A DNA stretch of 47,686 bases from contig CAMIWE010000013.1 in NCBI GenBank assembly GCA_946402335.1, positions 1-47,686 of the forward strand. The letters run 5' to 3'. Below the pieces are notes generated by a model. It was not told where the DNA came from. It saw only the letters and a list, made by a program, of their open reading frames with translations, and ran no database searches. Positions 8,315 through 16,006 of the stretch are shown here, piece by piece (the first letter of the stretch is position 1; every line of letters begins with the position of its first letter). A program made the translations under genes and the position numbers. The stretch comes from an uncultured Lachnoclostridium sp. (GTDB taxonomy: Bacteria > Bacillota > Clostridia > Lachnospirales > Lachnospiraceae).

Positions 8315-8408
8315 TTACCGGCTCTTTTCATTGTTGTCCCGATTATACATCACCGGTTCTTCTCATTGTTGTTCTTACAAGACGTCAACGGTTCTTTTCC
8401 CCGTCGTT
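8315..8408 (-). repeat. Three 35-bp tandem repeats of the ligase gene's stop region
   Basis: Cores at 8385-8408, 8350-8373 and 8315-8338 recur at exactly 35 bp. The first is the coding end of the acyl ligase (NDGEKNR-stop). On the minus strand the next two read NNNEKNR-stop and DNNEKSR-stop, each in its own frame. Roughly 18-20 of 24 core positions match between neighbours. They fill the gap before the carrier protein gene. Confidence 0.8.
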
Positions 8409-10022
8409 GAGCAGATGACGCTTGATTTTCATGGTTGTATTCTTTTCAAACGGAACCGGACGCACTTTGATGTGATGGATGTTCTTGGCAGAAGGCATTT
8501 TGCGGTTGAACTGTTTCACATCGGCGCTAAGACGCTCCTTCGCGTCCGGATAGGACGCTTCATCCAGGTAAAACTCCGCGGTAATGTTCCGGTTCTCTTC
8601 GTAAACGGCGACTTCCTTCACGTACTCGAAGCGGCAAAGTTTCTGCTCGAGTTCCTCAGGCGACACATTTTCCCCGTTCGAGAGAATGATCAAATTCTTC
8701 TTGCGGCCGGTGATGTAAAGGAAGCCGTCCTTGTCCATGCGGCCCTGGTCGCCGGTTTTGAACCATTCGCCGTCAAATGCCTCCGCGGTTGCCTCGGGAT
8801 CCTTATAATAGCCCTTCATGACATTGCTTCCGGATACATAAATCTCGCCGATACCGTTCGCGTCCGGGTCATGAATGATAACGCGGTTACAGGGGAGCGG
8901 ACGGCCGACACTGCCGAAACGGTAATCGTGGTTGCGGTTAACCGACACGACAGGGGAACACTCCGTAATCCCGTATCCGGTAATTACCTGGATGCCGATG
9001 TCGTAAAGGCCGCGCTGAATCTTCTCGTCAAGGGCTGCACCTCCGCAGATAATCGTCTCAAGCTGTCCGCCGAAGGTGGCATGAATGGAGCGGAACAGGC
9101 GTCTGCGGACATCAATGCCGATTGCCATAAGGGCCCGGCTCAGGCGGATTCCGCGTTTCAGTTTCTTTTCTTTGCCCTGTTTGCGCGCGGTATTCCATAT
9201 GCCGTTATAGATCATCTCGACCATCATCGGTACTGCGGAAATGTTCTGCGGTTTGTTCCGTTCCATGTCACGGATCACATGGTGCAGGTTTTCGCTGATG
9301 TGCCCGTCCTTAATGTATAAAAAGGCGGCGAACATAGCCGAGGCCCAGGAAAATGCATGGTTCAACGGGAGAAAAACCTGCGCATGGCGCGCCGTGACAC
9401 ACCGGCAGGTTGCCACCACGTCGGTGGTCAGATTGCCGTGCGTCAGCATGACACCTTTACATTTGCCGGAGGTTCCGGAAGTATATACGATACAGGCAAG
9501 GGTGTCCGGCGTGATTTCGGTTTCCGAAACGGGTTGCCCGTTCAAAAGGCATTGGTTGCCTTCGGATATTATGGCATCCAGCTGCTGGATGGAGAAGAGC
9601 CGGATGTCCGAAAGAGAGGCGTCCCTGTTCTGACAATACGCAACCTTCTCCTTAAGTTTTTCGGTATAAAACAAAGCGGAGCAATCGCAGCCCGCGAGCA
9701 GTTCGTAAAGCTCGTCTTCAGGCAGGTTCCGGTCTAACGGAACGACGACATTGCCGCTGTTCGTGATGCCGAAATAACAAAGACACCATTCGGTGGAATT
9801 CTCTCCGAGCAGGGCAATGTTCTTTCCGTGAAAGCCCTGTGCGGAAAGGAAGGCGCCGATGGAGCGTATTCCTGCGGCACATTCCCGGAAGGAAAGCGGG
9901 CGTTCGTCCTGGCCGGTATAAAAGACGGTTATGTCTCCGCCGGCCTTCTCGCCGTTGTCAATCAGTTCGCAAAGTGTATGTAAGTCCGGCATATCGTAAT
10001 AGGGATACGGACGGTTTTTCAT
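8385..10022 (-). CDS. AMP-forming acyl ligase (long-chain acyl-CoA synthetase-like)
   Basis: A 545-residue adenylate-forming enzyme. Visible motifs are the P-loop YTSGTSGKCKGV (180-191), GYGITECSP (349-357), the ribose-binding TGDQGRMD (423-430), the hinge GRKKNLIILSNGENVSPEE, and a C-terminal KNTTMKIKRH carrying the likely catalytic Lys. The GYGITECSP form is typical of fatty acyl-CoA synthetases rather than amino-acid adenylation domains, so a fatty or aryl acid is the likely substrate. As first gene of an operon with a carrier and a C-domain protein it probably loads the carrier protein. Start ATG follows GGAGGT. The last codons (NDGEKNR-stop) are echoed twice in the intergenic DNA downstream. 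Confidence 0.88.
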   Translation of the reverse strand: MKNRPYPYYDMPDLHTLCELIDNGEKAGGDITVFYTGQDERPLSFRECAAGIRSIGAFLSAQGFHGKNIALLGENSTEWCLCYFGITNSGNVVVPLDRNLPEDELYELLAGCDCSALFYTEKLKEKVAYCQNRDASLSDIRLFSIQQLDAIISEGNQCLLNGQPVSETEITPDTLACIVYTSGTSGKCKGVMLTHGNLTTDVVATCRCVTARHAQVFLPLNHAFSWASAMFAAFLYIKDGHISENLHHVIRDMERNKPQNISAVPMMVEMIYNGIWNTARKQGKEKKLKRGIRLSRALMAIGIDVRRRLFRSIHATFGGQLETIICGGAALDEKIQRGLYDIGIQVITGYGITECSPVVSVNRNHDYRFGSVGRPLPCNRVIIHDPDANGIGEIYVSGSNVMKGYYKDPEATAEAFDGEWFKTGDQGRMDKDGFLYITGRKKNLIILSNGENVSPEELEQKLCRFEYVKEVAVYEENRNITAEFYLDEASYPDAKERLSADVKQFNRKMPSAKNIHHIKVRPVPFEKNTTMKIKRHLLNDGEKNR

Positions 10023-10077
10023 AAGCTGACCTCCGTCTTCTGAATATCGGAAAATGATCAGAAGAACAATCTATTTT

Positions 10078-10106
10078 ATGATAAAGGTTTTTCCGAAAAA
10101 TCGCAA
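10078..10106 (-). promoter_or_regulatory. Probable promoter of the acyl ligase operon
   Basis: On the minus strand TTGCGA (10106-10101) and TATCAT (10083-10078) are separated by 17 bp, about 55 bp before the ligase start. Neither hexamer is perfect, so this is a moderate call. Confidence 0.45.
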
Positions 10107-10184
10107 CTCTTTTTTCCTTTTCGCGGGGAAAAGGGAGGCTTTCGGACGATATAAAAATGTGCCGTTTTTCGGCAAATTTGCCTT

Positions 10185-10220
10185 GTTACGGTAGCATTCT
10201 TTCGTAACATGTGATATACT
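10185..10220 (+). promoter_or_regulatory. Inverted repeat and -10 element before the lipoprotein hydrolase
   Basis: GTTACG and CGTAAC form an inverted repeat with a 12-bp spacer (10185-10208), and TATACT follows at 10215-10220, 37 bp before the ATG. The repeat covers the -35 position, where no good hexamer is seen, so it may be an operator for an activator or repressor. A 12-bp palindrome GGCAAATTTGCC lies just upstream at 10171-10182. Confidence 0.4.
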
Positions 10221-10256
10221 TATCAAAATCCGTTTGGATACAGAGGAGAAGACAAT

Positions 10257-11126
10257 ATGAAGAAAAGAAACCGAATGCTGATTGCCGTGATCGTATTCAC
10301 CCTTACGGCTGTCCTTATATCCGGCTGCGGCGGGAAGAAGGACGGCGGCAAAGGGCAGGACGGGAACGCGGAGCAGGAAGCAAAGAAAGATGAGAATGAA
10401 CTTCCGATTCTTCGACCGAGTGATATTCCGACAGCGGACCCCGGCGGGGAGAAGGAGCAGCAGGACAGTACAGACCCCGGTGTTACGCCGGATGAGAATA
10501 AGGAGGAGATTATGGGAGCAGCAACATTACGGTATCAGGGACACGGAAGCCTTCGCATTATCACTGCGGAAGGCAAGACCATCTATATCGATCCGTTTTC
10601 GGGAGACGGATACGATGTTCCGGCCGACCTGATTCTGATTACCCACGGACATTACGACCATACACAGACACAGCTGATCACAACGAAGAACGAAGGCTGC
10701 AAAACCATCACCTACGCGGAAGCCCTGAGCGGCGGAACCCATCAGAGTTTCGACCTCGGTTTTGTCAAGGTTGAAGCGGTGGAGGCAGGCTATAACAAGA
10801 ACCACAACGTAACGGAGTGTGTCGGCTACATTCTCACGTTCGGTAACGGTGTGAAACTTTATGTTTCCGGCGATACGTCGAAGACGAAGGACATGGAGAC
10901 ATTTGCCGCAAAGAAGTTAGACTATGCGTTCTTCTGCTGTGACGGCGTATACAACATGAATATGGCGGAAGCCATCGAGTGCGCGAACCTGGTCGGCGCG
11001 AAGCACAGCATTCCGTACCATATGGTACCGGCCAATCAGAGCGGTTTTGACCAGTCGGTTGCGGAGCAGTTCAAGGTCGAGGGACGGATCATCCTGGCGC
11101 CCGGCGACGAGCTGGTGCTTGACTAA
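10257..11126 (+). CDS. Lipoprotein metallo-beta-lactamase-fold hydrolase (UlaG-like)
   Basis: A 289-residue lipoprotein. The signal peptide ends in LISGC, with Cys24 as the lipidated residue, followed by a polar linker to about residue 85. The rest is an MBL-fold hydrolase of the UlaG/RNase Z-like branch: HGHYDH at 130-135 supplies the first metal ligands, SGDTSK the bridging Asp, and the late YHMVPAN segment a further His. The substrate is unknown; family members cleave phosphodiesters or lactones. Being lipid-anchored outside the cell is unusual for this branch. GGAGAAG precedes the ATG. It is followed at 61 bp by a GH43-type gene on the same strand. Confidence 0.88.
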   Translation: MKKRNRMLIAVIVFTLTAVLISGCGGKKDGGKGQDGNAEQEAKKDENELPILRPSDIPTADPGGEKEQQDSTDPGVTPDENKEEIMGAATLRYQGHGSLRIITAEGKTIYIDPFSGDGYDVPADLILITHGHYDHTQTQLITTKNEGCKTITYAEALSGGTHQSFDLGFVKVEAVEAGYNKNHNVTECVGYILTFGNGVKLYVSGDTSKTKDMETFAAKKLDYAFFCCDGVYNMNMAEAIECANLVGAKHSIPYHMVPANQSGFDQSVAEQFKVEGRIILAPGDELVLD

Positions 11127-11187
11127 AGGCCCTAAGGGAGTGCAAAACGGCGAACCCGCCGAAGAAATATAAGTGAGGAAACGTAAT

Positions 11188-12624
11188 ATGAAAGAGTATA
11201 TCAAGGGTGCCAATCCCTACATGCCGCTCTGGGAACATGTCCCGGACGGGGAGCCGAGAGTGTTTACGCACAACGGCGAGGAGAGAGTCTATGTATACGG
11301 CTCGCACGACATTGAGCGGACACAGTATTGCGGACGCAATTATGTTGCCTGGTCCGCGCCGGTCACGGATCTGACTGACTGGACGTATCACGGCGTCTGC
11401 TACGAGACACATTATGATTCGATTCTATACGCACCCGACGTTGTAAAGAAGGGCGACACTTACTATATGTATGCGGCGGAGCGGAAGGGCAGCCTTGTTG
11501 TCGTTGCCTCCTCAAAGAATCCGTGGGGACCGTTTGAGAATCCGGTGGAGACGAAGCTCGGCTTCGATCCCGGCGTTTTAGTGGACGATGACGGCAAAGT
11601 ATACGCTTATTGGGGCGGCTGCGCGGCACCGTGCTACATCGCCGAAATGGAAGACGACATGGCTACGATCAAAGAGGGCACGCTTGTGTCGAACCCGCTC
11701 GGGCATTCGACCTGCCCGTGGGATCCGAGAGACGACGGACATATCTCGCTGATCGATGCATTTTTCGAAGCCTCTAGCCCGCGAAAGGTAATGGGCAAAT
11801 ACGTTTACATTTTCTCGAGACGCTACGAAAAGCCCATCCCCGAACTCGGCGTGTTTGAGCCCTGCAACGGATTCCTTTCCTACCGCATAAGCGATACGCC
11901 CTTCGGACCGTTCCATGACGGCGGCGACATCAGCTTTAACGGCGGAGAGATCCTTCGGGACAGCGAGGGGCTCGGCACCATGACGTACCGCTGGGGCAAC
12001 AACCACGGCTCCATTATGGAAGTGAACGGCCAATGGTACATCTTCTACCACCGCCAGACCGGTACGGACGAGTACTCGCGCCAGGCGATGCTTGAGCCGG
12101 TTGATGTGGCAATGGGAACGGACGGGCAGTTATACATCGGCGACGTTAGATATTTAAACGGCGAGCCGGTTTCCTCAAAGCCCGTCGAGATGACATCCCA
12201 GGGTCCGCACATCAACGGACTGGATGCTTATAAATGGATTTCCGCAGGTTATGCCTGCCATATATACGGCAGCCGCAAATACGCCTATATCCGTCCGGGA
12301 TACGAACAGCGGGACGACATTTCGACCCCCGTTGTGAATATCACACCGGGAACTACGGTCGGCTTCCGTTACCTGCAGTTCGGAAGCAATCCCGCGAAAA
12401 CCGTGACGGTCGTTTTGGAAGAGGCGAAGGCCGGAACCGTCCGGGTACGAATCGATTCCTACAAGGGGCGTGTTGTAGCGGAGGCTACACTGGACGGAAC
12501 CGTGAAGGAAGCAACGGCGGCACTTACTGCCGGCGTGATCGGAAAGCATGCGGTATACTTTGAATTTGCCGCAAAGAATGCGGACGAAACCTTTATCTTC
12601 GACCGGTTCACATTTGACTGCTAA
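11188..12624 (+). CDS. Glycoside hydrolase family 43-type enzyme with C-terminal CBM6-like domain
   Basis: A 478-residue cytoplasmic enzyme of the five-bladed beta-propeller GH43 type (beta-xylosidase/alpha-arabinofuranosidase group). The N-terminus has ANPYMPLWEHVPDGEPRVF, where Asp20 is a candidate catalytic base; FDPGVLVDDDGKVYAYWG supplies the conserved Asp that tunes the acid; FFEASSPRK gives the likely acid Glu; and NNHGSIMEVNGQWYIFYHR the conserved His. Residues from about 335 on look like a carbohydrate-binding module of family 6 type, ending in ETFIFDRFTF. No signal peptide, so it probably acts on imported oligosaccharides. ATG 11188 is preferred over GTG 11173 because GAGGAA sits before it. 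Confidence 0.88.
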   Translation: MKEYIKGANPYMPLWEHVPDGEPRVFTHNGEERVYVYGSHDIERTQYCGRNYVAWSAPVTDLTDWTYHGVCYETHYDSILYAPDVVKKGDTYYMYAAERKGSLVVVASSKNPWGPFENPVETKLGFDPGVLVDDDGKVYAYWGGCAAPCYIAEMEDDMATIKEGTLVSNPLGHSTCPWDPRDDGHISLIDAFFEASSPRKVMGKYVYIFSRRYEKPIPELGVFEPCNGFLSYRISDTPFGPFHDGGDISFNGGEILRDSEGLGTMTYRWGNNHGSIMEVNGQWYIFYHRQTGTDEYSRQAMLEPVDVAMGTDGQLYIGDVRYLNGEPVSSKPVEMTSQGPHINGLDAYKWISAGYACHIYGSRKYAYIRPGYEQRDDISTPVVNITPGTTVGFRYLQFGSNPAKTVTVVLEEAKAGTVRVRIDSYKGRVVAEATLDGTVKEATAALTAGVIGKHAVYFEFAAKNADETFIFDRFTFDC

Positions 12625-12674
12625 AAGGTTTTGAAAGCGGACGAACGCAATACAACAGAATGAGGAGAACATTC

Positions 12675-13148
12675 ATGGAATTTACAACTGATATTTTCAA
12701 ACAGTTTGACAAGAAATGGGCACTGCTTACGGCAGGCCGGGAGGACAGCTTTAACACGATGACCGTCAGTTGGGGCGGCATGGGAACCATCTGGGGAAAG
12801 CCCGTTGTTATGGTGTATGTGAGAGCATCCAGATACACGCACGAATTTATGGATGACAATGCGTATTTTACGCTCAGCTTCTACCCGGAGCAGTACAAAA
12901 AAGAACTCGGCGTGCTCGGCGCGAAGTCGGGACGCGATATGGACAAGATGCATGCATCCGGCCTTACCGCAATCCCGGCGGGGGAGTCGATGACGTTTCA
13001 GGAAGCCGAAGTGACGATTGTCTGCAGGAAACTGTTCCGGCAGCGTCTTGCTCCGGAAAATATGCCGAAGGACGTCGTTGAGCGGTTCTACGGCGATCAG
13101 GACTGGCATGATATGTATATCGGTGAGGTTGTTGATATAATCCGCTAA
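12675..13148 (+). CDS. Flavin reductase-like FMN-binding split-barrel protein
   Basis: A 157-residue protein of the flavin reductase-like (FMN-binding split barrel) family. The start ITTDIF-type segment, the KKWALLTAGREDSFNTMTVSWGGMGTIWGKP stretch (short sections KKWALLTAG, NTMTVSWG, MGTIWGKP) and YTHEFMDDNAYFTLSF are characteristic. Family members bind FMN and reduce flavins or act as small redox partners; the partner here is not evident. ATG 12675 is chosen over 12660 because GAGGAG lies between them at good spacing. A hairpin terminator follows directly. Confidence 0.88.
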   Translation: MEFTTDIFKQFDKKWALLTAGREDSFNTMTVSWGGMGTIWGKPVVMVYVRASRYTHEFMDDNAYFTLSFYPEQYKKELGVLGAKSGRDMDKMHASGLTAIPAGESMTFQEAEVTIVCRKLFRQRLAPENMPKDVVERFYGDQDWHDMYIGEVVDIIR

Positions 13149-13152
13149 AGTA

Positions 13153-13195
13153 TGACCGCAGTCACGAAAAGGCATGACTGCGGTCACTTGTTTTT
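13153..13195 (+). terminator. Terminator with TGACCGCAGTCA arms
   Basis: A perfect 12-bp stem: TGACCGCAGTCA (13153-13164) with TGACTGCGGTCA (13175-13186), followed by CTTGTTTTT. A near-identical hairpin ends the thiamin operon at 26790. Confidence 0.8.
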
Positions 13196-13278
13196 AAAGG
13201 GAGGAAGAAGTACTCTTTAGGCAGAACGGAAGGGAAGCCGGCTTCGGGCGGATTGATCTTCGGAAGCAGGAGGGCAGG

Positions 13279-13707
13279 ATGGATCGGAAGACAAGAGTGA
13301 TTTACGGTATTATTGCAGCTGTTTCGATCAGTGTGCTGGTGATTGTATTGACCGTTATCCGCTCGGGCGGAATCCGTTACCGGTCGAGTTTCACGGCAAC
13401 GATGATGGTCACCACGAATACTTCGAAAACCATGAAACTGAGTTTCTCAACGTTTCGGGGGACTAAGGTCGGCACCCTTCGGAATAAGAGCGACGCAGAA
13501 GTGCAGCTCCGTTTCAAGGGAAAGCTGGAATCCGGAACGCTCAGCGTATATTATGACTGTGACGGGTCCAAAAAGAAATTGTTCGATCTTCATGCCGGTG
13601 AGCAGGTCGATTCCGTCGGAGCACGGATTCCGAAAGGCAAGGTAACTATTATCGTTGAGACCGACGGCAAATGCGAGGAAGGTAAGATTGAGGTTTCCAT
13701 CGAGTGA
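13279..13707 (+). CDS. Small membrane-anchored protein, unknown function
   Basis: A 142-residue protein with a basic start, one strongly hydrophobic segment (about 6-26) and an exterior domain of about 110 residues rich in beta strands. There is no lipobox, so the segment may be an uncleaved anchor or a signal peptide. The exterior sequence (SFTATMMVTTNTSKTMKLSF, then SGTLSVYYDCDGSKKKLFDLHAGEQ) resembles small secreted proteins of clostridia, but no family can be named. AGGAGGGCAGG precedes the ATG. No clear partner gene; it lies between two terminators. Confidence 0.75.
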   Translation: MDRKTRVIYGIIAAVSISVLVIVLTVIRSGGIRYRSSFTATMMVTTNTSKTMKLSFSTFRGTKVGTLRNKSDAEVQLRFKGKLESGTLSVYYDCDGSKKKLFDLHAGEQVDSVGARIPKGKVTIIVETDGKCEEGKIEVSIE

Positions 13708-13777
13708 ACGGTGAAGGGGATTGTCGTCCTATTTTCGCGGACGGAAATACGGTACATTTTCCGTGATAAAAAAACGA

Positions 13778-13806
13778 TTGACACAACCGTACAATCTGCA
13801 TATAAT
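13778..13806 (+). promoter_or_regulatory. Consensus sigma-A promoter
   Basis: TTGACA at 13778-13783, a 17-bp spacer and TATAAT at 13801-13806: a perfect match to consensus. The predicted transcript start (about 13813) falls at the foot of a strong hairpin with a T run, and the Nudix gene starts at 13887. Confidence 0.85.
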
Positions 13807-13812
13807 CATAAA

Positions 13813-13860
13813 AACCACCCGGTTTCCTCTTCGGGAGAGGAAGCCGGGGTTCTTTTTTTT
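13813..13860 (+). terminator. Strong hairpin with T run at the transcript start
   Basis: CCCGG-TTTCCTCT pairs with AGAGGAAG-CCGGG around the loop TCGGG, followed by TTCTTTTTTTT. It may end the upstream gene's transcript. Because a consensus promoter sits directly in front of it, it could also cut off most new transcripts after about 50 nt, as an attenuator or as a very short RNA. Confidence 0.85.
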
Positions 13861-13886
13861 AAAAACGGCGAAAGAGGGGTGATTGG

Positions 13887-14390
13887 ATGAAGTACGACTG
13901 TGGCTTTACAAAGGACAACAAATGGTTCCGCTACCGCGCGGCGGCGATTATCGTTGAAGAGGGCTGTGTGCTTTTCGCAGGCAATGAAATCGACGATTAT
14001 TACTATTCGATCGGCGGCGGAGTGCACATGGGCGAGACTGCGGAGGATGCCGTAAGACGCGAGGTTTTCGAGGAAACCGGAGTGCCTTACGAAGTGGACC
14101 GTCTGGCGGTCATTCACGAGAATTTCTTCGATGAAAGCAGCGGCTCTTTAAAGGGCAAGGACTGTCATGAGCTCTCGTTTTATTTTCTGATGAAGCCCCG
14201 GGGCACGAAGGAACTGCACAGCGACAGCCACACCCAGGGCGTTAAGGAAAGCATGTACTGGATTCCGATTGCAGACCTCGGAAAATACAAAGCCTACCCC
14301 ACATTTCTTGCGGATTTTTTGAGCAAAGAGCACACCGGGATTGAGCATATCGTGACGGATGAACGGAAGGAGTGCCTGTTTCAGAAGTAG
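13887..14390 (+). CDS. Nudix hydrolase
   Basis: A 167-residue Nudix hydrolase, which cleaves nucleoside diphosphates linked to another group. The Nudix box spans about 43-66 (GGGVHMGE, then AVRREVFEETGV) with the REVFEE metal-binding core intact. Residues DCHELSFYFLMKP and ESMYWIPIADL are typical later strands. The exact substrate cannot be read from the sequence. GAAAGAGGGGTGATTGG precedes the ATG. It is followed after 13 bp by the 2H-GNAT fusion gene and then another Nudix gene, so the three are probably co-transcribed. Confidence 0.92.
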   Translation: MKYDCGFTKDNKWFRYRAAAIIVEEGCVLFAGNEIDDYYYSIGGGVHMGETAEDAVRREVFEETGVPYEVDRLAVIHENFFDESSGSLKGKDCHELSFYFLMKPRGTKELHSDSHTQGVKESMYWIPIADLGKYKAYPTFLADFLSKEHTGIEHIVTDERKECLFQK

Positions 14391-14403
14391 GGGGAGAACA
14401 ACT

Positions 14404-15360
14404 ATGGCAGACAGGAATTTATACATTTTAGCAGGCTATGATGACGAGACGGAGCAAAAGCTTTCGGCTCTTCAGCAAAGCCTGTTTGACAAAGGATTCA
14501 GCGGAACCCAGACCAACGGGATCCCGATGCATTTTACGATCGGTTCGTATGACACTAGTCGGGAGGAGGAGCTGAAGGAACGGCTCATTAAGGTTTCGAA
14601 GACGCACCGTGCAATGGCGGCAGAGTTCAATCACATCGGTTTGTTCACGCTCGGGGACAATGCGGTAATGTTTCTTGCGCCCGAAGTCACGCCGGAGATT
14701 CTTGCTTTAAAGGATTGCTTCCGTGACAACCATGACATCTACAACTGGTCGGCGCACAACACGCTTTTGATTGACCGGAAGGACGTGATTTGCGATGCGC
14801 TTAAAACAGTGATGGACGAGTTCGTGCCATTTGCCGGAAAAGTGAGCAGACTGTACCTGTACGAGTTCTGGCCGACGAGACACATTATGACCGTAGAGCT
14901 TTCGGGGGGAGAAACGTTCCTTCCGGTTGACGATCTGCGGGACGAGGAAATATTCCTCAGCTTAAACCATACTACCGAGGCGAAGCCGGAGAAGCAGTTT
15001 GTGCCGGCGTATCACTTTGACATTTGTTTGCCTGACGGCACGAAGATCGGCGAATGCGACCTCAGAATCGGGCACAACGACAAGCTGTATGTCGGCGGAA
15101 ATATCGGATATTCGATTGAAGAGCCGTACCGCGGGCACCGCTATGCGGCCAAGGCCTGCCAGCTGTTGTTTAAACAGGCAAGAAAGCACAATCTCGGATA
15201 TGTCATTATTACCTGTATTCCGACCAACGACGCGTCTGCAAGGACCTGTGAGCTGGCCGGCGGAATCTACCTTGAGACCATCGATATCCCTGAGGACAAC
15301 GAGATGTATGCCGAGGGCAAACGGCAGGTAAAGGTGTACCGGTTTAATATCAATTCGTAA
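14404..15360 (+). CDS. 2H phosphoesterase-GNAT acetyltransferase fusion protein
   Basis: A 318-residue two-domain protein. Residues 1 to about 190 look like a 2H phosphoesterase (2'-5' RNA ligase/LigT superfamily), with two H-x-T motifs: HFT at 43-45 in MHFTIGSYD and HNT at 118-120 in SAHNTLLI. Residues about 200-318 look like a GNAT acetyltransferase, with YSIEEPYRGHRYAAKAC (the acetyl-CoA loop, with Arg in place of the usual Gly) and CIPTNDASARTCELAGG. The first domain would open cyclic phosphates or cut 2'-5' bonds and the second acetylate an amine; how they cooperate is unknown. ATG 14404 follows GGGGGAG; the upstream in-frame ATG at 14359 lies within the Nudix gene. Confidence 0.82.
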   Translation: MADRNLYILAGYDDETEQKLSALQQSLFDKGFSGTQTNGIPMHFTIGSYDTSREEELKERLIKVSKTHRAMAAEFNHIGLFTLGDNAVMFLAPEVTPEILALKDCFRDNHDIYNWSAHNTLLIDRKDVICDALKTVMDEFVPFAGKVSRLYLYEFWPTRHIMTVELSGGETFLPVDDLRDEEIFLSLNHTTEAKPEKQFVPAYHFDICLPDGTKIGECDLRIGHNDKLYVGGNIGYSIEEPYRGHRYAAKACQLLFKQARKHNLGYVIITCIPTNDASARTCELAGGIYLETIDIPEDNEMYAEGKRQVKVYRFNINS

Positions 15361-15391
15361 GGGAAAGAAAATGAATAATACGGAGGATACT

Positions 15392-15925
15392 ATGGAGAAT
15401 CAGCAGGAACTTTTCATCGAACTTAAGGACAACGAGTGGCCTCTTCAGGAGATCACGCATGACCGCCACATCGCGCGGGCTATCGTGTATGACGAGGAGG
15501 GTTTCTTTTACTTCGTACATGTGAACCGGGACGACGCATTCGGTAAGGCTTCGGTTATTGAGACGCCGGGAGGCGGCGTGGAGGCGGGTGAGGATCTCGG
15601 GACGGCAATTCGCAGGGAACTTTCCGAGGAACTCGGCGCGGACGTAGACGTCATCTGCAAGATAGGGCTTGTCAGCGACTATTATAACGTCATCGGACGG
15701 CATAACTTAAGCAACTATTTCCTTTGCAGGGTAAAAAGCTTCGGCGAGCGCCACCTCACGCAGGACGAAATCGAGGACTTCCACCTGCAGACAATGCGCC
15801 TCACCTATGAGCAGGCTCTTGCGGAGTATGAAAAGAACCGCGACTATGCATTCGGCCGGCTTGTCGCAAACCGGGAAGTGCCGGTACTTAAGAGGGCAAA
15901 AGAACTGCTTGAAAAAAGTTGTTGA
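15392..15925 (+). CDS. Nudix hydrolase
   Basis: A 177-residue Nudix hydrolase. The Nudix box lies at about 60-82 (GGGVEAGEDLGTAIRRELSEELG read in two parts: GGGVEAGEDL and AIRRELSEELG), with the REL-SEE metal site intact. The sequence before it, HIARAIVYDEEGFFYFVHVNRDD, is the first part of the fold. The substrate is unknown. ATG 15392 is preferred because GGAGG sits 7 bp before it, but an in-frame ATG at 15371 after GGGAAAG is possible. It is 31 bp downstream of the 2H-GNAT gene. Confidence 0.9.
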   Translation: MENQQELFIELKDNEWPLQEITHDRHIARAIVYDEEGFFYFVHVNRDDAFGKASVIETPGGGVEAGEDLGTAIRRELSEELGADVDVICKIGLVSDYYNVIGRHNLSNYFLCRVKSFGERHLTQDEIEDFHLQTMRLTYEQALAEYEKNRDYAFGRLVANREVPVLKRAKELLEKSC

Positions 15926-16006
15926 CAAATCCCCCTCTGTCGGAGTAACAGACAACGAGCGAGCTTTGCTCGCGAGTGTGGCGGCAAATGTGAGAGGAGA
16001 ACTACT

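Noticed and set aside
8331-9320. A 329-codon plus-strand frame in the acyl ligase gene
   Set aside because: It runs against the adenylate-forming motifs on the minus strand and has no ribosome site.
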